DNA of 64,000 bases from GCA-001856825 sp038729485 (GTDB lineage Archaea > Thermoplasmatota > Thermoplasmata > Thermoplasmatales > GCA-001856825). The stretch covers positions 124,001 to 188,000 of the forward strand of contig JAVYRX010000001.1 in assembly GCA_038729485.1 (NCBI GenBank). Reading direction: 5' to 3'. The position numbers and the translations under genes were made by a program. Position 1 is the first letter of the stretch. Every line of letters starts with the position of its first letter. The notes under the pieces are model-generated. The model was not told where the DNA came from. It was given only the letters and a program-made list of their open reading frames with translations, and searched no databases. Positions 1-8,708 of the stretch are shown here, one piece after another.

Positions 1-1368
1 AAGCCGAATGCCGCGGCTGCTGCTAAAAAGGCATTCATAGTCACCAGGGTGGGAGACGTGTTCTTCATAGCCGGGATTGGTGCCGCTATCTTTTATTCAT
101 CAGGCGCTGCTCTTTCCATAACCGGTCTTAGTGCAATTCACTTGGCCTGGCAGAAGACCATAGTTTCTCTGCTACTGTTCGGAGGTGCTATAGGTAAGAG
201 CGCACAGTTCCCATTACACGTATGGATACCTGACGCAATGGAAGGCCCGACGACAGTCTCTGCCCTCATACATGCGGCCACAATGGTAACCGCAGGCGTA
301 TATCTCGTTGCAAGAACGTATTCGATTTTCACTCCTATTTCGCTGGACGTAGTTCTTTACGTTGGCGTGTTTACAATAATACTCTCCGGGCTGATAGGAA
401 TCGTGGTAAATGATATAAAAAGAATACTGGCGTATTCAACAATAAGCCAGATTGGTTACATGTTTGCAGCTTTAGGCCTTGGGCTAGGAGCAACTAGTAT
501 CGGACTTTCAATATATCAGCTTGAAGCGCATGCTTTCTTCAAAGCACTTCTCTTCTTGACGGCGGGTTCTATTCTCCATGCACTCCTGAATGTCAGGGAT
601 ATAAACAAAATGGGAGGCCTCTGGAAAAAGATGCCTCTCACTATAACTGCAATGTTTATTGGCGCTCTTGCCCTTTCCGGGTTCCCGTATACCGCCGGAT
701 TCTTCAGTAAGGACAGCATAATATCTGCGAGCTATAACGTATCTTACCTTGCTTGGGGGCTCCTGGCCATTGGAGGATTCCTCACATCCCTTTATGCCTT
801 CAGGATGTTTTTCAGGGTTGCTTTAGGAAAACCAAGAAGCTATGCGGCGGAACACGCCCACGAATCAGGGTGGGTCATGCTCATCCCTATCCTGATCCTG
901 GCATTCTTCTCCCTGATATTTGGTGTATTCCAAAATGGCTTCTATTCCTTCCTTGGAGCAAAAACTTCTTCGCTCTCCTCGCTTGACGCAGTGCCAGTGG
1001 TTCTAATGCTTGGGGCCATGGGGCTTGCCTATTATGCATACGGAAGGAATTCTTCAATACCTCAAAAGACTGCCAATGGCGCTAAAGACTTCTATCTGCT
1101 TGTTAAGAATAAATTCTTTATCGACGTTTTCTACACAAACGTCATTGCAGAAAGGGCAGTACTGGGTTTCTCAGCCGTCACTGACGGCTTCGAGAGGAAG
1201 GTACTGAATGGGTTTGTCGATCTGATTGGCTACTTTTTCGCAAATTCCGGCAAGGTAGTAAGAAAGATACAGACAGGTCTTGCCAGACAATATGCGGTCA
1301 TAATATTGATAGGCCTCATCCTAGCACTTCTGCTTATTAGGATATTGATGCTCCTGGGGGTGGTATGA
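1..1368 (+). CDS. nuoL: NADH-quinone oxidoreductase subunit L (3' part)
   Basis: Membrane antiporter-like subunit of respiratory complex I, expected to carry protons at the far end of the membrane arm. The frame is open from base 1 (AAAAAKKAFIVTRVGD, the usual NuoL motif, precedes the first possible internal start at 49), so the gene begins before the window and only about 455 C-terminal residues are seen. Visible family signatures are the proton-channel helices around GKSAQFPLHVWIPDAMEGPT and VSALIHAATMVTAGVYL, and KRILAYSTISQIGYM. The C-terminal helices look normal. The stop overlaps the nuoM start (ATGA), so the two are probably translationally coupled. Confidence 0.95.
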   Translation, partial: KPNAAAAAKKAFIVTRVGDVFFIAGIGAAIFYSSGAALSITGLSAIHLAWQKTIVSLLLFGGAIGKSAQFPLHVWIPDAMEGPTTVSALIHAATMVTAGVYLVARTYSIFTPISLDVVLYVGVFTIILSGLIGIVVNDIKRILAYSTISQIGYMFAALGLGLGATSIGLSIYQLEAHAFFKALLFLTAGSILHALLNVRDINKMGGLWKKMPLTITAMFIGALALSGFPYTAGFFSKDSIISASYNVSYLAWGLLAIGGFLTSLYAFRMFFRVALGKPRSYAAEHAHESGWVMLIPILILAFFSLIFGVFQNGFYSFLGAKTSSLSSLDAVPVVLMLGAMGLAYYAYGRNSSIPQKTANGAKDFYLLVKNKFFIDVFYTNVIAERAVLGFSAVTDGFERKVLNGFVDLIGYFFANSGKVVRKIQTGLARQYAVIILIGLILALLLIRILMLLGVV

Positions 1369-2819
1369 GGATGTTCGAGCTCACGTATCTTCTCCTGGCT
1401 CTTTTCATAATAATCGCTCTCTCAATAGCTCTTAGGGGGAAGGTGGCAAGGTATCTCACAATAATTTCGGCACTTGCGATACTTGCTTTCACTATTACGA
1501 ACAATATGACCTTCACTTCCTTCGATTACGGTTCACTTTCCATACTCACATTGACATTCCAGCTCAATTTCGTCAGCTCAGTACTGCTCATACTTATCTC
1601 ATTCATCGGAATATTCATACCTCTCAGATTCGGCAGCAGCGCAGGGTTCTTTATACTCCTGCAATTTCTATTATTTTCGCTGGTAGGTTTGTTCACTTCA
1701 AGGGATTTCCTGCTCTTTTACATATTCTGGGAGATGGTATTAATACCCTCGTTCTTTGTAATAGGCCTTTGGGGAGGGAAGGATAAAAATTACGCAGCGA
1801 TGAAGTTCTTCATTTACACGCACATTGGTTCAGTATTCATGCTTCTGGGCATATTCACGATGTATTTCTCTGAAGGTGCTTCAAATTTCGCCATGTCAAC
1901 CCTGATTACGGGTCTCTCCAGGATACCAATATCATACCAATCATTCGTGATATTTGGCTTCCTCCTTGCCTTCCTCATTAAACTCCCGACTGTGCCTCTC
2001 CACTCCTGGTTACCGGATGCATACGTTGAGTCTCCTCCAGAGGGGACCGTATTCATTTCCGCGCTACTTTCTAAGATGGGTGCCTTCGGTCTTCTTGTTA
2101 TCTTTGCGCCAATATTCGAAAATTCATCCCTATTTGGAAACCCTGGAATTCCGATAGTATTGATTGCTCTGGGCATTTTTTCACTCATATATTCTGGGCT
2201 AGTCTCACTTTATCAGAAGGATATGAAGAGGATGATGAGCTATGCGAGCATAGGACATATGTCGTTCGTAACGCTTGCCATCGGTGGCTTTCTATATCTT
2301 GCGGGGTCAAATCCTATAGCGTCTCAGCTTCTCTATTTCGGCGCAGTATTCCAGCTAATCTCTCACGGAGTGATAATAGCAATGGTTTTCGCCCTTGTTG
2401 ATTCTGTTGAAAAAACAGCCGGAACTAGGAACATGAGCGCACTTGGCGGACTTGCAAAACAAGTCCCATTCCTTTCATTTCTCATCCTGGCTGCTTTCCT
2501 GGCATCCGTAGCCATACCAGGTTTCTCGGGGTTCGTCGGGGAGATCTCTATACTCCTTGGAAGCTATGCGGTACTGAAGTACTATCTGATATTTGTCCTA
2601 GCCGGAGTTGTCATAACGGCTTCCTATCACATTTTCGCTCTGCAGAGAACGATATTTGGGCCGTACAATGAATATCTGGGGAATATACGAGCAAAGAGGT
2701 CTGACTTGGCTGTAAGCATATTCCCCCTCATAATTATTGTACTCCTTGGCGTATATCCCGGAGTTCTATTCCACATCTTTAATCTCCATTACATACAATT
2801 TCTAATGGGGGTGGCATAA
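1365..2819 (+). CDS. nuoM: NADH-quinone oxidoreductase subunit M
   Basis: Second antiporter-like subunit of complex I, 484 residues, all membrane helices. The family motifs are clear: FWEMVLIPSFFVIG near residue 122 and, in mid-protein, KLPTVPLHSWLPDAYVESP with the channel Lys and the PLHxWLPDA box, then KDMKRMMSYASIGHMSF. The start at 1365 overlaps the nuoL stop; a second ATG two codons later (1371) is an alternative. The stop overlaps the nuoN ATG (TAATG). Order L-M-N is the standard end of a nuo operon. Confidence 0.95.
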   Translation: MRMFELTYLLLALFIIIALSIALRGKVARYLTIISALAILAFTITNNMTFTSFDYGSLSILTLTFQLNFVSSVLLILISFIGIFIPLRFGSSAGFFILLQFLLFSLVGLFTSRDFLLFYIFWEMVLIPSFFVIGLWGGKDKNYAAMKFFIYTHIGSVFMLLGIFTMYFSEGASNFAMSTLITGLSRIPISYQSFVIFGFLLAFLIKLPTVPLHSWLPDAYVESPPEGTVFISALLSKMGAFGLLVIFAPIFENSSLFGNPGIPIVLIALGIFSLIYSGLVSLYQKDMKRMMSYASIGHMSFVTLAIGGFLYLAGSNPIASQLLYFGAVFQLISHGVIIAMVFALVDSVEKTAGTRNMSALGGLAKQVPFLSFLILAAFLASVAIPGFSGFVGEISILLGSYAVLKYYLIFVLAGVVITASYHIFALQRTIFGPYNEYLGNIRAKRSDLAVSIFPLIIIVLLGVYPGVLFHIFNLHYIQFLMGVA

Positions 2820-4231
2820 TGATTCTTCCCGGGAATTACGATTATTTATGGAGCGCAATAGTCTTATTCATAGGTGCCTTTGTCGTCCTTTTTGCAAGCC
2901 TGCTTGGCGAGAGGAGAAATATTCTAGTTGCGATAGGTTCCATCTTCGCACTTTCAGCTCTAATCATAACCATAATGCAAACCTTCAACGGCATTTCCAT
3001 AAGCTCTTCTTCGATATACTTGACAGGCTTCAGTAAACTATTCTTCATCGTCATACTCGTGCCTGGTATACTGTCACTGATTGGAGCCGCAAAGAGGCCG
3101 GAAACGAATAAGCCGGGGTTGATGGTTTTCATATTCCTCGTCTCCATGGCATTCATGCTTCTCGCCATATCCTCATATAACCTGATTTACATATTCGTAG
3201 CATTTGAAGGCGTTTCTATCCCGACTTATGTTCTTACTGCTTATGGAAAAGGAGAGAGCGAGCTGGAGGCTGCCACCAAATACTTCATCATAGGGGCCTT
3301 TTCCACTGGACTGATAATATTCGGGATTTCAATGTATTACATATCCACAGGGAGCCTATTCCTTGGGGCGAGACCTCTCTTCGACAACGTGTTCTATCTC
3401 GCATTGGGCCTTCTCATATTTGGCTTTGGTTTCAAACTTGCGATATTCCCGCTGCACGGCTGGGCCATAGATACATACACGGGCACATCCAATCCGGTTG
3501 CTTCGTTCCTGAGCACAAGTTCAAAAATCATGACACTCGTGGTCTTAATGAATATCTTTTTCATGTCGCCGTCATTCTTTCCATATCTCAAGATCATATT
3601 TGCAATAATCTCTGTCGTTACGATGACGTTTGGCAATGTCGTTGCAATATCGCAGACAAACGTGAAGAGGATGCTTGCTTATTCCTCAATAGCTCAGGCA
3701 GGGTACTTGTCGATAGTATTTCTTGTGGCCGGTACGTCAGCCCTCAACCTGGCCCTGGTAAGCCTGTTTCTTTACGCGCTTGCCTACGGCCTCATGAAGG
3801 GGGGTTCGTTCCTGAGCCTTGACAGTCTCGGAAACTATGAAATCGATAACTTCTCAGGTTTATTCAAGAAGAATCCGGCATTTGCGGTTTCATTTGCCGT
3901 CCTCCTACTGTCACTTGCGGGCTTCCCAGGTACACTTGGGTTCATCGGGAAATACTTCCTGTTCCTCTCGGTTCTATCCACTGGCACAGCGCTGGCATAC
4001 GTGGTAGTCATATTTGCCGTCATAAATTCAGTGCTTTCGTTCTACTATTACGGGCGCGTTATTATGTATATGTTTTGGAGAAGCGGCGGAGTTGAAAAAG
4101 TCAAGGGGAACTATCTGTTGTACGCCTCCGCTTTCCTTACAGTGCTCTTTGGAGTGCTCTATTTCCTTATTTTCTCGTATGCACATGGGATTATATTTAC
4201 GAGCACGACGGCAATTTTTGGAGGGTTGTAG
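2819..4231 (+). CDS. nuoN: NADH-quinone oxidoreductase subunit N
   Basis: Third antiporter-like subunit of complex I, 470 residues and about 14 predicted membrane helices. Diagnostic stretches are FVAFEGVSIPTYVLTAY near residue 125, EAATKYFIIGAFSTG, KLAIFPLHGWAIDTYTGTS with the channel Lys, and NVKRMLAYSSIAQAGY. It starts on the last base of the nuoM stop and ends immediately before the next small gene, so all are probably one transcript. No electron-input subunits (NuoEFG) are visible here; any would lie upstream of the window. Confidence 0.94.
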   Translation: MILPGNYDYLWSAIVLFIGAFVVLFASLLGERRNILVAIGSIFALSALIITIMQTFNGISISSSSIYLTGFSKLFFIVILVPGILSLIGAAKRPETNKPGLMVFIFLVSMAFMLLAISSYNLIYIFVAFEGVSIPTYVLTAYGKGESELEAATKYFIIGAFSTGLIIFGISMYYISTGSLFLGARPLFDNVFYLALGLLIFGFGFKLAIFPLHGWAIDTYTGTSNPVASFLSTSSKIMTLVVLMNIFFMSPSFFPYLKIIFAIISVVTMTFGNVVAISQTNVKRMLAYSSIAQAGYLSIVFLVAGTSALNLALVSLFLYALAYGLMKGGSFLSLDSLGNYEIDNFSGLFKKNPAFAVSFAVLLLSLAGFPGTLGFIGKYFLFLSVLSTGTALAYVVVIFAVINSVLSFYYYGRVIMYMFWRSGGVEKVKGNYLLYASAFLTVLFGVLYFLIFSYAHGIIFTSTTAIFGGL

Positions 4232-4531
4232 ATGTTGGAAGGAGCATATTTTCAGATGTATGAAACTGAAATGATCGAAGGGGAAATTTCCCGAGCAGTT
4301 CATTTTCTGGAAAGGTCCGCAAAAGGAAAGGGATTCTATGCAGATGCAGCTAAGATCCTCCTCGACTCCATAAAGAATCACGTTGAACCTGAGGACGTTC
4401 AGGATCGACTGATGGGATTGGACTGGGATGATGGGGAGAAGAGGGGAATTTATTTCCGCTTCCTGTACTCGTACAACAGATATAATCTGAAATATCCAGA
4501 ATACGATTCGATGAGGTGCGATGACAAATGA
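4232..4531 (+). CDS. small acidic protein at end of nuo operon
   Basis: A 99-residue soluble protein of unknown function. The ATG directly follows the nuoN stop with no gap, so it is almost certainly translated from the nuo message. It is mainly helical by eye, rich in acidic residues, with EGEISRAVHFLERSAKG near residue 16, which looks like a helical-repeat (TPR-like) start, and a DWDDGEKRGIYF segment near residue 69. No cysteine motif or membrane helix is present. Its place suggests an accessory or assembly role for complex I; that is inference from position only. Confidence 0.75.
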   Translation: MLEGAYFQMYETEMIEGEISRAVHFLERSAKGKGFYADAAKILLDSIKNHVEPEDVQDRLMGLDWDDGEKRGIYFRFLYSYNRYNLKYPEYDSMRCDDK

Positions 4532-4737
4532 CCGAAAATTATGAAGTCCTGAGAGAAATGAAAAGGGAAGGGGAAGAAGTGATCTTCTCTTCCAAGCTAA
4601 AAAGGATGATGCTTCTACGGGAGATATGGGATAATTCCAAGACTAACCTAATGGAAGAGATATCTCAGGAATACGGAATAGACACAAGGGAAAAATTCAT
4701 AGAGTTCAAGGAAAAATATAACATAACTGACTACTGA
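4528..4737 (+). CDS. small charged helical protein, last gene of nuo operon
   Basis: A 69-residue highly charged protein with no recognised domain. Its ATG overlaps the stop of the preceding gene (ATGA), a strong sign of translational coupling and of real expression. The sequence reads as two or three amphipathic helices (LLREIWDNSKTNLMEEI; EKFIEFKEKYNITDY at the end). Its 3' end runs 7 bp into the convergent zinc-ribbon gene. A complex I accessory function is possible from context but not shown. Confidence 0.65.
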   Translation: MTENYEVLREMKREGEEVIFSSKLKRMMLLREIWDNSKTNLMEEISQEYGIDTREKFIEFKEKYNITDY

Positions 4738-4925
4738 AATGAGTCAATAGTCAATATGCTACTATCAGGGGGAACTGGCCTCCTTTTGGCTATGTTTTCC
4801 TCCATCCAGGAATCAATGTCCTCCTCGCCTTCAAGTCTCAGCCTTCTTATCTCCCAAAGGCAATCATAACAATATAGACCGGAAACGACGGATTTTCCAC
4901 ATATGAGACAGTGCGAGGTTGTCAT
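4731..4925 (-). CDS. small zinc-ribbon-like protein
   Basis: A short protein of about 64 residues with two CxxC knuckles (CLICGKSV near residue 6 and CYDC near residue 19), the usual tetra-Cys zinc-binding layout, followed by a charged helix (LWEIRRLRLEGEEDIDSW). The frame stays open 20 codons further upstream, but a TATA box at 4945-4953 lies 20-28 bp above the ATG at 4925, which favours this start and a leaderless message. It lies 44 bp downstream of ubiX in the same direction but appears to have its own promoter. Function is unknown. Confidence 0.65.
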   Translation of the reverse strand: MTTSHCLICGKSVVSGLYCYDCLWEIRRLRLEGEEDIDSWMEENIAKRRPVPPDSSILTIDSFQ

Positions 4926-4944
4926 CAAAAGAAAAACGTTGTGT

Positions 4945-4953
4945 CTTAATAAA
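4945..4953 (-). promoter_or_regulatory. TATA box of the zinc-ribbon gene
   Basis: On the minus strand this reads TTTATTAAG, a good archaeal TATA box, 20-28 bp above the ATG at 4925. Transcription would start at or next to the start codon, so the message would be leaderless. Confidence 0.5.
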
Positions 4954-4969
4954 TTTTGTCCAAATGCGG

Positions 4970-5521
4970 CTATTCGTTTTCCCATCTCTTTATAAGGTCG
5001 TTCTTTATCCCAAGTAGATCGAGCACTCTTGATGTGACGAAAGAAAGCATATCGTCAATTCCCTTAACTCCATGATAGAGTCCGGGCGATGCCGGAAGTA
5101 TGTAAACCCCTGCTTCCGAGAGGGTAAGAAGATTCCTAAGATGTATTTGACTTAGCGGCATTTCCCTGAAAACTATCACGAATTTCCTCCTCTCCTTCAA
5201 GGCTATTGAACCTACCCTCGTCAGCAGGTTGTCCGCGATTCCGTTGGCTATCTTAGCTATCGTATTCATAGAAGCCGGTGCAATGATAAATGCATCGAAT
5301 AGATGAGAACCTGACGCGACAGGGGCCGTAAATTCGCTTTCCCCATAGGACGCATCTGCGAGTCTGAGTATGCTACTTCTTGAAACGCCCTTCATCTCGT
5401 GTTTGGCTACCTCTATTGCTCCGTCGGACATTATGAGAACTCTGCGATGGGGGAGATTCTTAAGGATATCTATACCATACGCGGTGCCGGATGCACCGCT
5501 GATCCCAAGGACGTACTCCAT
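4970..5521 (-). CDS. ubiX: flavin prenyltransferase UbiX
   Basis: Makes prenylated FMN from FMN and dimethylallyl phosphate, the cofactor of UbiD-type decarboxylases. The 183-residue length is normal. Family marks are the N-terminal GISGASGTAYGI flavin loop (residues 6-17), PAS/APASMNTIAKIANGIADN in the middle, and the NLLTRVGSIALKERR and REMPLSQIHLRN segments that hold the substrate phosphate. It lies 19 bp downstream of the GGPP synthase gene on the same strand, so the two are probably cotranscribed. No UbiD partner gene is present in the window. Confidence 0.92.
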   Translation of the reverse strand: MEYVLGISGASGTAYGIDILKNLPHRRVLIMSDGAIEVAKHEMKGVSRSSILRLADASYGESEFTAPVASGSHLFDAFIIAPASMNTIAKIANGIADNLLTRVGSIALKERRKFVIVFREMPLSQIHLRNLLTLSEAGVYILPASPGLYHGVKGIDDMLSFVTSRVLDLLGIKNDLIKRWENE

Positions 5522-5540
5522 AAAATTAGATGAACAAATA

Positions 5541-6440
5541 CTATAGATATTTTCTTAGCTGGGATTCATCAAAATAACTCATAATTATCTTCTTTATATA
5601 GTCGATTTTCTCGAAAGAAGATAATCCGTCTATGGCATCACGAACATTTCTTGACATCATTTCTATGCCCTCGTTAACGGCCTCATTTCTTCCATATCCT
5701 TTGAGCTTGAGAACGGTAACAATGTTTGGCCTGTTGAATTTGGAGTCGTCTTTTCCAGGCCTTTTGCCAAGCTCGTAAGCGCCTATAGCATTTATCACGT
5801 CGTCTCTTATTTGAAACGCAACCCCTAGTGATTCTCCAGCTCTGGACAGCCCACCTATAACTTTCTCTCCCATCTTCTCGCTCACTGCTGCAATACTTAT
5901 TGATGTTGATATGAGAGAAGCTGTCTTTTTCCTGGCAATGTTAAGATAATTCTCAAGCGTCATGTCCACTCTTTTTCTCTGTGTGCAGAAATCCATGGAC
6001 TCGCCGTCGCACATTTTGAACGCGGCCTCAGATATGAGCCTCACGGTATCTTCTCCATATACGGCAGAAAGATTAACGGCCCTTGCAATTAGAGCATCGC
6101 CGGCCAATATTGCATTTTCAATTCCGAATTTCTTATGTACAGTCTCCACCCCTCTCCTAATCTCGTCCTTGTCTATTATATCGTCATGAATTAGCGACGA
6201 GACGTGAAGGTACTCTATTGCTATAGCCAAATTCACATACTTCAGAGAATTCAAACCTACTGATTCTGCTCCTACAAATACCAGAGTAGGCCTAAGAAGC
6301 TTTCCGTTCACATTCAGTAGGTGGAACGTTGACCTCATTAGACTGCGGCTAGAGAATTTCCAGTTGAAATTTTCAATTAATTCCTTCTTTACTTCTTGTA
6401 GTGCAATCTGCGTATTTTCGCTGATGTTAACCGAGGTCAT
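5541..6440 (-). CDS. polyprenyl (geranylgeranyl) diphosphate synthase
   Basis: Trans-prenyltransferase that elongates allylic diphosphates with IPP, in archaea normally to C20 for membrane lipids. The first Asp-rich motif is SLIHDDIIDKDEIRRG and the KLLRPTLVF substrate motif is upstream of it. The second motif reads FQIRDDVIN, so the last Asp of DDxxD is Asn. Two upstream ATGs (6446, 6452) are in frame; the ATG at 6440 is preferred because GGAG lies 8 bp above it and a TATA-like stretch (minus strand TTTAACTAT) lies about 25-35 bp above. The product length is not provable from the sequence, but C20 is the archaeal default. Confidence 0.9.
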   Translation of the reverse strand: MTSVNISENTQIALQEVKKELIENFNWKFSSRSLMRSTFHLLNVNGKLLRPTLVFVGAESVGLNSLKYVNLAIAIEYLHVSSLIHDDIIDKDEIRRGVETVHKKFGIENAILAGDALIARAVNLSAVYGEDTVRLISEAAFKMCDGESMDFCTQRKRVDMTLENYLNIARKKTASLISTSISIAAVSEKMGEKVIGGLSRAGESLGVAFQIRDDVINAIGAYELGKRPGKDDSKFNRPNIVTVLKLKGYGRNEAVNEGIEMMSRNVRDAIDGLSSFEKIDYIKKIIMSYFDESQLRKYL

Positions 6441-6500
6441 AAACATCTCCATATCACAACAAAATAGTTAAATGTTGTCAGATTACGTCTTGAAAACGAG

Positions 6501-7295
6501 ATGAGTCTAGAGGTCAAGAAATTAGAGGGATGGTTTGAAAAGCAGAAGCTTATGAAATATATGAAGGACAGATACGATAACTTTTACATGCTTTTCGACC
6601 TAGACAACTTCAATTTCTTATTGGGCAACAGTTCCTTTCTTTATGCTAAGGATGGCAACGACATTAAGGGGATCTTGCTTAATTATTACCATTCGAGCGG
6701 AATAAAAGACATTTGGGCCTATGGGGACACGGAAGGAATAAAGAATCTCCTGACTTTCATTGATAAATCATATAGCGTAATACATGTTAGCGCAGAGGGG
6801 AATGTGGATCTCTTTCCAGATGCCTCAAACATATACAGGGAATATTGTATGGTGAACAAGAGTCCGGCAGGCAATCCTGATCCAAACGTCTCTATTCTCT
6901 CACAGGACATGTACATAAAATATGGAAGGTTGATATCCCAGTGGTCTAATACCAGATTCACAAGCATGGACAGCGAGGAATTCAGGAATCTGCTTGGATA
7001 TAGCACCGTTTTCGGCTATTTTGAGAATGATGAGTTGGTAAGCGTAGCAACGCTGGGTGCAATTTGGAAAGGATGGTTTATGATATCCTCCGTGTTTACT
7101 GACCCACTGTACAGGAATAGGGGATTTGTTCAAAAATTATTGTCTGCAATCCTATATAGATACAGCAATCTGGATACTGCCATACTATTCGTAAATAAAG
7201 AGAATGCCCCCGCCATCAGGGCATACAGTAAGGTAAACTTCACTATTTATTCTGAAAACCTCTGGGTTGACTATGGTACTGGCCTTGTTCCTTGA
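6501..7295 (+). CDS. GNAT-family N-acetyltransferase
   Basis: 264 residues with a C-terminal GCN5-type acetyltransferase fold: acetyl-CoA loop in VFTDPLYRNRGFVQKLLSAI (near residues 196-215) and the closing NKENAPAIRAYSKVNF strand-helix. The N-terminal 120 residues form a divergent second domain, as in two-domain GNAT proteins. The substrate is unknown. The 3' end overlaps the convergent TRASH-like gene by 53 bp, so the last 17 codons are read in both directions. Confidence 0.82.
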   Translation: MSLEVKKLEGWFEKQKLMKYMKDRYDNFYMLFDLDNFNFLLGNSSFLYAKDGNDIKGILLNYYHSSGIKDIWAYGDTEGIKNLLTFIDKSYSVIHVSAEGNVDLFPDASNIYREYCMVNKSPAGNPDPNVSILSQDMYIKYGRLISQWSNTRFTSMDSEEFRNLLGYSTVFGYFENDELVSVATLGAIWKGWFMISSVFTDPLYRNRGFVQKLLSAILYRYSNLDTAILFVNKENAPAIRAYSKVNFTIYSENLWVDYGTGLVP

Positions 7296-7575
7296 TATCA
7301 AATTCCGTTATTTTCCCGTCTTCGTGTCTAAAGAAATATCTTACATAATTTTCTCCTGAAGATGCAACGCAGTTTCTCCCAGCATAATAATTACCTTCTA
7401 TTTTCAATTCATCTATCTTTTTCCATCCCGTTTTCTTCTTGACTTCGATTACCATATTTTCAAACGCATCAGCGCATATTGAACAACAAAAAAACATGTT
7501 CTCACCGTCTACCTCTCTCCAGTAGTTTCCCCACGTAGCATCACACAGAGCACATCCTTTATAATTCCTTTTCAT
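7243..7575 (-). CDS. TRASH-like small Cys protein (Ta0938-like)
   Basis: About 110 residues. Cys8 and Cys11 (CALC) are followed by a FFCCSIC block (Cys30, Cys31, Cys34) and then DAF. That is the layout of TRASH/YHS-type metal-binding domains, and the protein resembles Thermoplasma acidophilum Ta0938 as I recall it. The rest is beta-rich with one more Cys near residue 81. The frame is open further upstream, but a strong Shine-Dalgarno (minus strand GGGGGAGG, 7580-7587) lies 4 bp above the ATG at 7575, which decides the start. It overlaps the 3' end of the heme-oxygenase-fold gene by 17 bp, so the two are coupled. A metal-delivery or sensing role is inference. Confidence 0.82.
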   Translation of the reverse strand: MKRNYKGCALCDATWGNYWREVDGENMFFCCSICADAFENMVIEVKKKTGWKKIDELKIEGNYYAGRNCVASSGENYVRYFFRHEDGKITEFDIKEQGQYHSQPRGFQNK

Positions 7576-8449
7576 ACATCCTCCCCCTTTCCAGTCTGGC
7601 TTCAAGATATTGTGAAAATTTTTCCGATGAGATGATGAAGTACGATTGTACATAGCGTTGCATATCAAGCTGATCAGCATACTTTTCAACTAAACGGAGA
7701 GCCTCAGATGAATGGTAAACGTCTGCATCGTATCCCGCTCTAAGGAATTGCGACGTTTCTTCTGTTACAGATCCATCGAGTATTCTCGGATCAAAGTACG
7801 TATAAGAAGCGCCATAGTTCCTAATGTTTCTGTCGGCTATAAGTTCCAGAGAATGCATAGAGGCCATTCCAATAAGCCAGTGGTTGTCTCTGCATATCCT
7901 ATTCCAGAAGTTCACAGCTTCCCTAGTCTTCGGAAGGGGCGACGAAGAAATCACGCTTTCTCTTGGGAGACCAACAGATTCCCCCATCCGAAGTAGAAGC
8001 TCAACGTGTGGTGGATCTTTTCCCGAACCGAAATACTCTTCTGAAATATTGTTCATTTCATAGCGCTGTATTTCATCTACGTCACTATTCGCAATTATAA
8101 ATGCGCACGACTTTACCCACTGCCTTAGAAAATGATAATGTTCAGTTACGTACCCCATTATCGTATACCTTGAGGGATTCTGCATCTCTAAAATAAATGG
8201 ATGAGGTGGAGATGAAAAGAATTTCTCGATAAATCGTTTTCTTATCCAATTTGCGATGCCTAATCCAGTAAGATCGTAGAATTCTGATAACTTTGTCTCC
8301 AGGTCCCTGTCACCGAGCTTCTCTTTCGAAAGGTTCCTGTTCAGCCACATCACGTGACCTGGATCACTGTCACCGGCCATTGATTCAATATGTTTCGATA
8401 AAGCCTCAAAACCATCACCGATCTTTGCCTCACAAACAGGGCATATCAT
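7559..8449 (-). CDS. heme-oxygenase-fold (PqqC/TenA-like) putative diiron protein
   Basis: 296 residues. Residues 3-32 form a C2H2-type finger (Cys3, Cys6, His20, His32). The rest is an all-helical heme-oxygenase/PqqC-like domain: VTEHYHFLRQW (Glu103, His104, His106), NNISEEYFGSGKDPPHVELLLRMGESVG (Glu137/138, His148), an ASMHSLELIADRN helix and DADVYHSSEA (Asp241/Asp243, His246). Such Glu/His/Asp sets bind two irons in heme-oxygenase-like diiron oxidases; whether all ligands are kept needs a structural alignment. The overlap with the TRASH-like gene suggests the two act together. The substrate is unknown, and heme itself is not implied. Confidence 0.7.
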   Translation of the reverse strand: MICPVCEAKIGDGFEALSKHIESMAGDSDPGHVMWLNRNLSKEKLGDRDLETKLSEFYDLTGLGIANWIRKRFIEKFFSSPPHPFILEMQNPSRYTIMGYVTEHYHFLRQWVKSCAFIIANSDVDEIQRYEMNNISEEYFGSGKDPPHVELLLRMGESVGLPRESVISSSPLPKTREAVNFWNRICRDNHWLIGMASMHSLELIADRNIRNYGASYTYFDPRILDGSVTEETSQFLRAGYDADVYHSSEALRLVEKYADQLDMQRYVQSYFIISSEKFSQYLEARLERGRMYEKEL

Positions 8450-8531
8450 TAGGATTTCAGGGAAAATTCAATTATAAACTTGTTGTTAAGCAAGAGAGAA
8501 AATCAATATACCAATTGAATATTGAAGGCGG

Positions 8532-8616
8532 GCGGAGGTTACCGAGCCAGGTCAAAGGTGGCAGATTTAGGGTCTGCTCTCGCTGGAGTTCGCCGGTTCG
8601 AATCCGGCCCTCCGCA
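8532..8616 (+). tRNA. tRNA-Leu (anticodon TAG)
   Basis: Acceptor arm GCGGAGG pairs with CCTCCGC at the 3' end. The anticodon stem GCAGA/TCTGC encloses a seven-base loop with TAG at the anticodon. A long variable arm follows, as expected for a class II tRNA, then a T arm with GCCGG-TTCGAAT-CCGGC. The discriminator base is A. No intron and no encoded CCA. Confidence 0.95.
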
Positions 8617-8708
8617 TTATGTTGCTGCCGATAAAAATTACGCTATTGGTTCACGCATTTACCGGAGCTCTATTATATGTTTATTCTAATATCCTGGGCA
8701 TTATTCTC

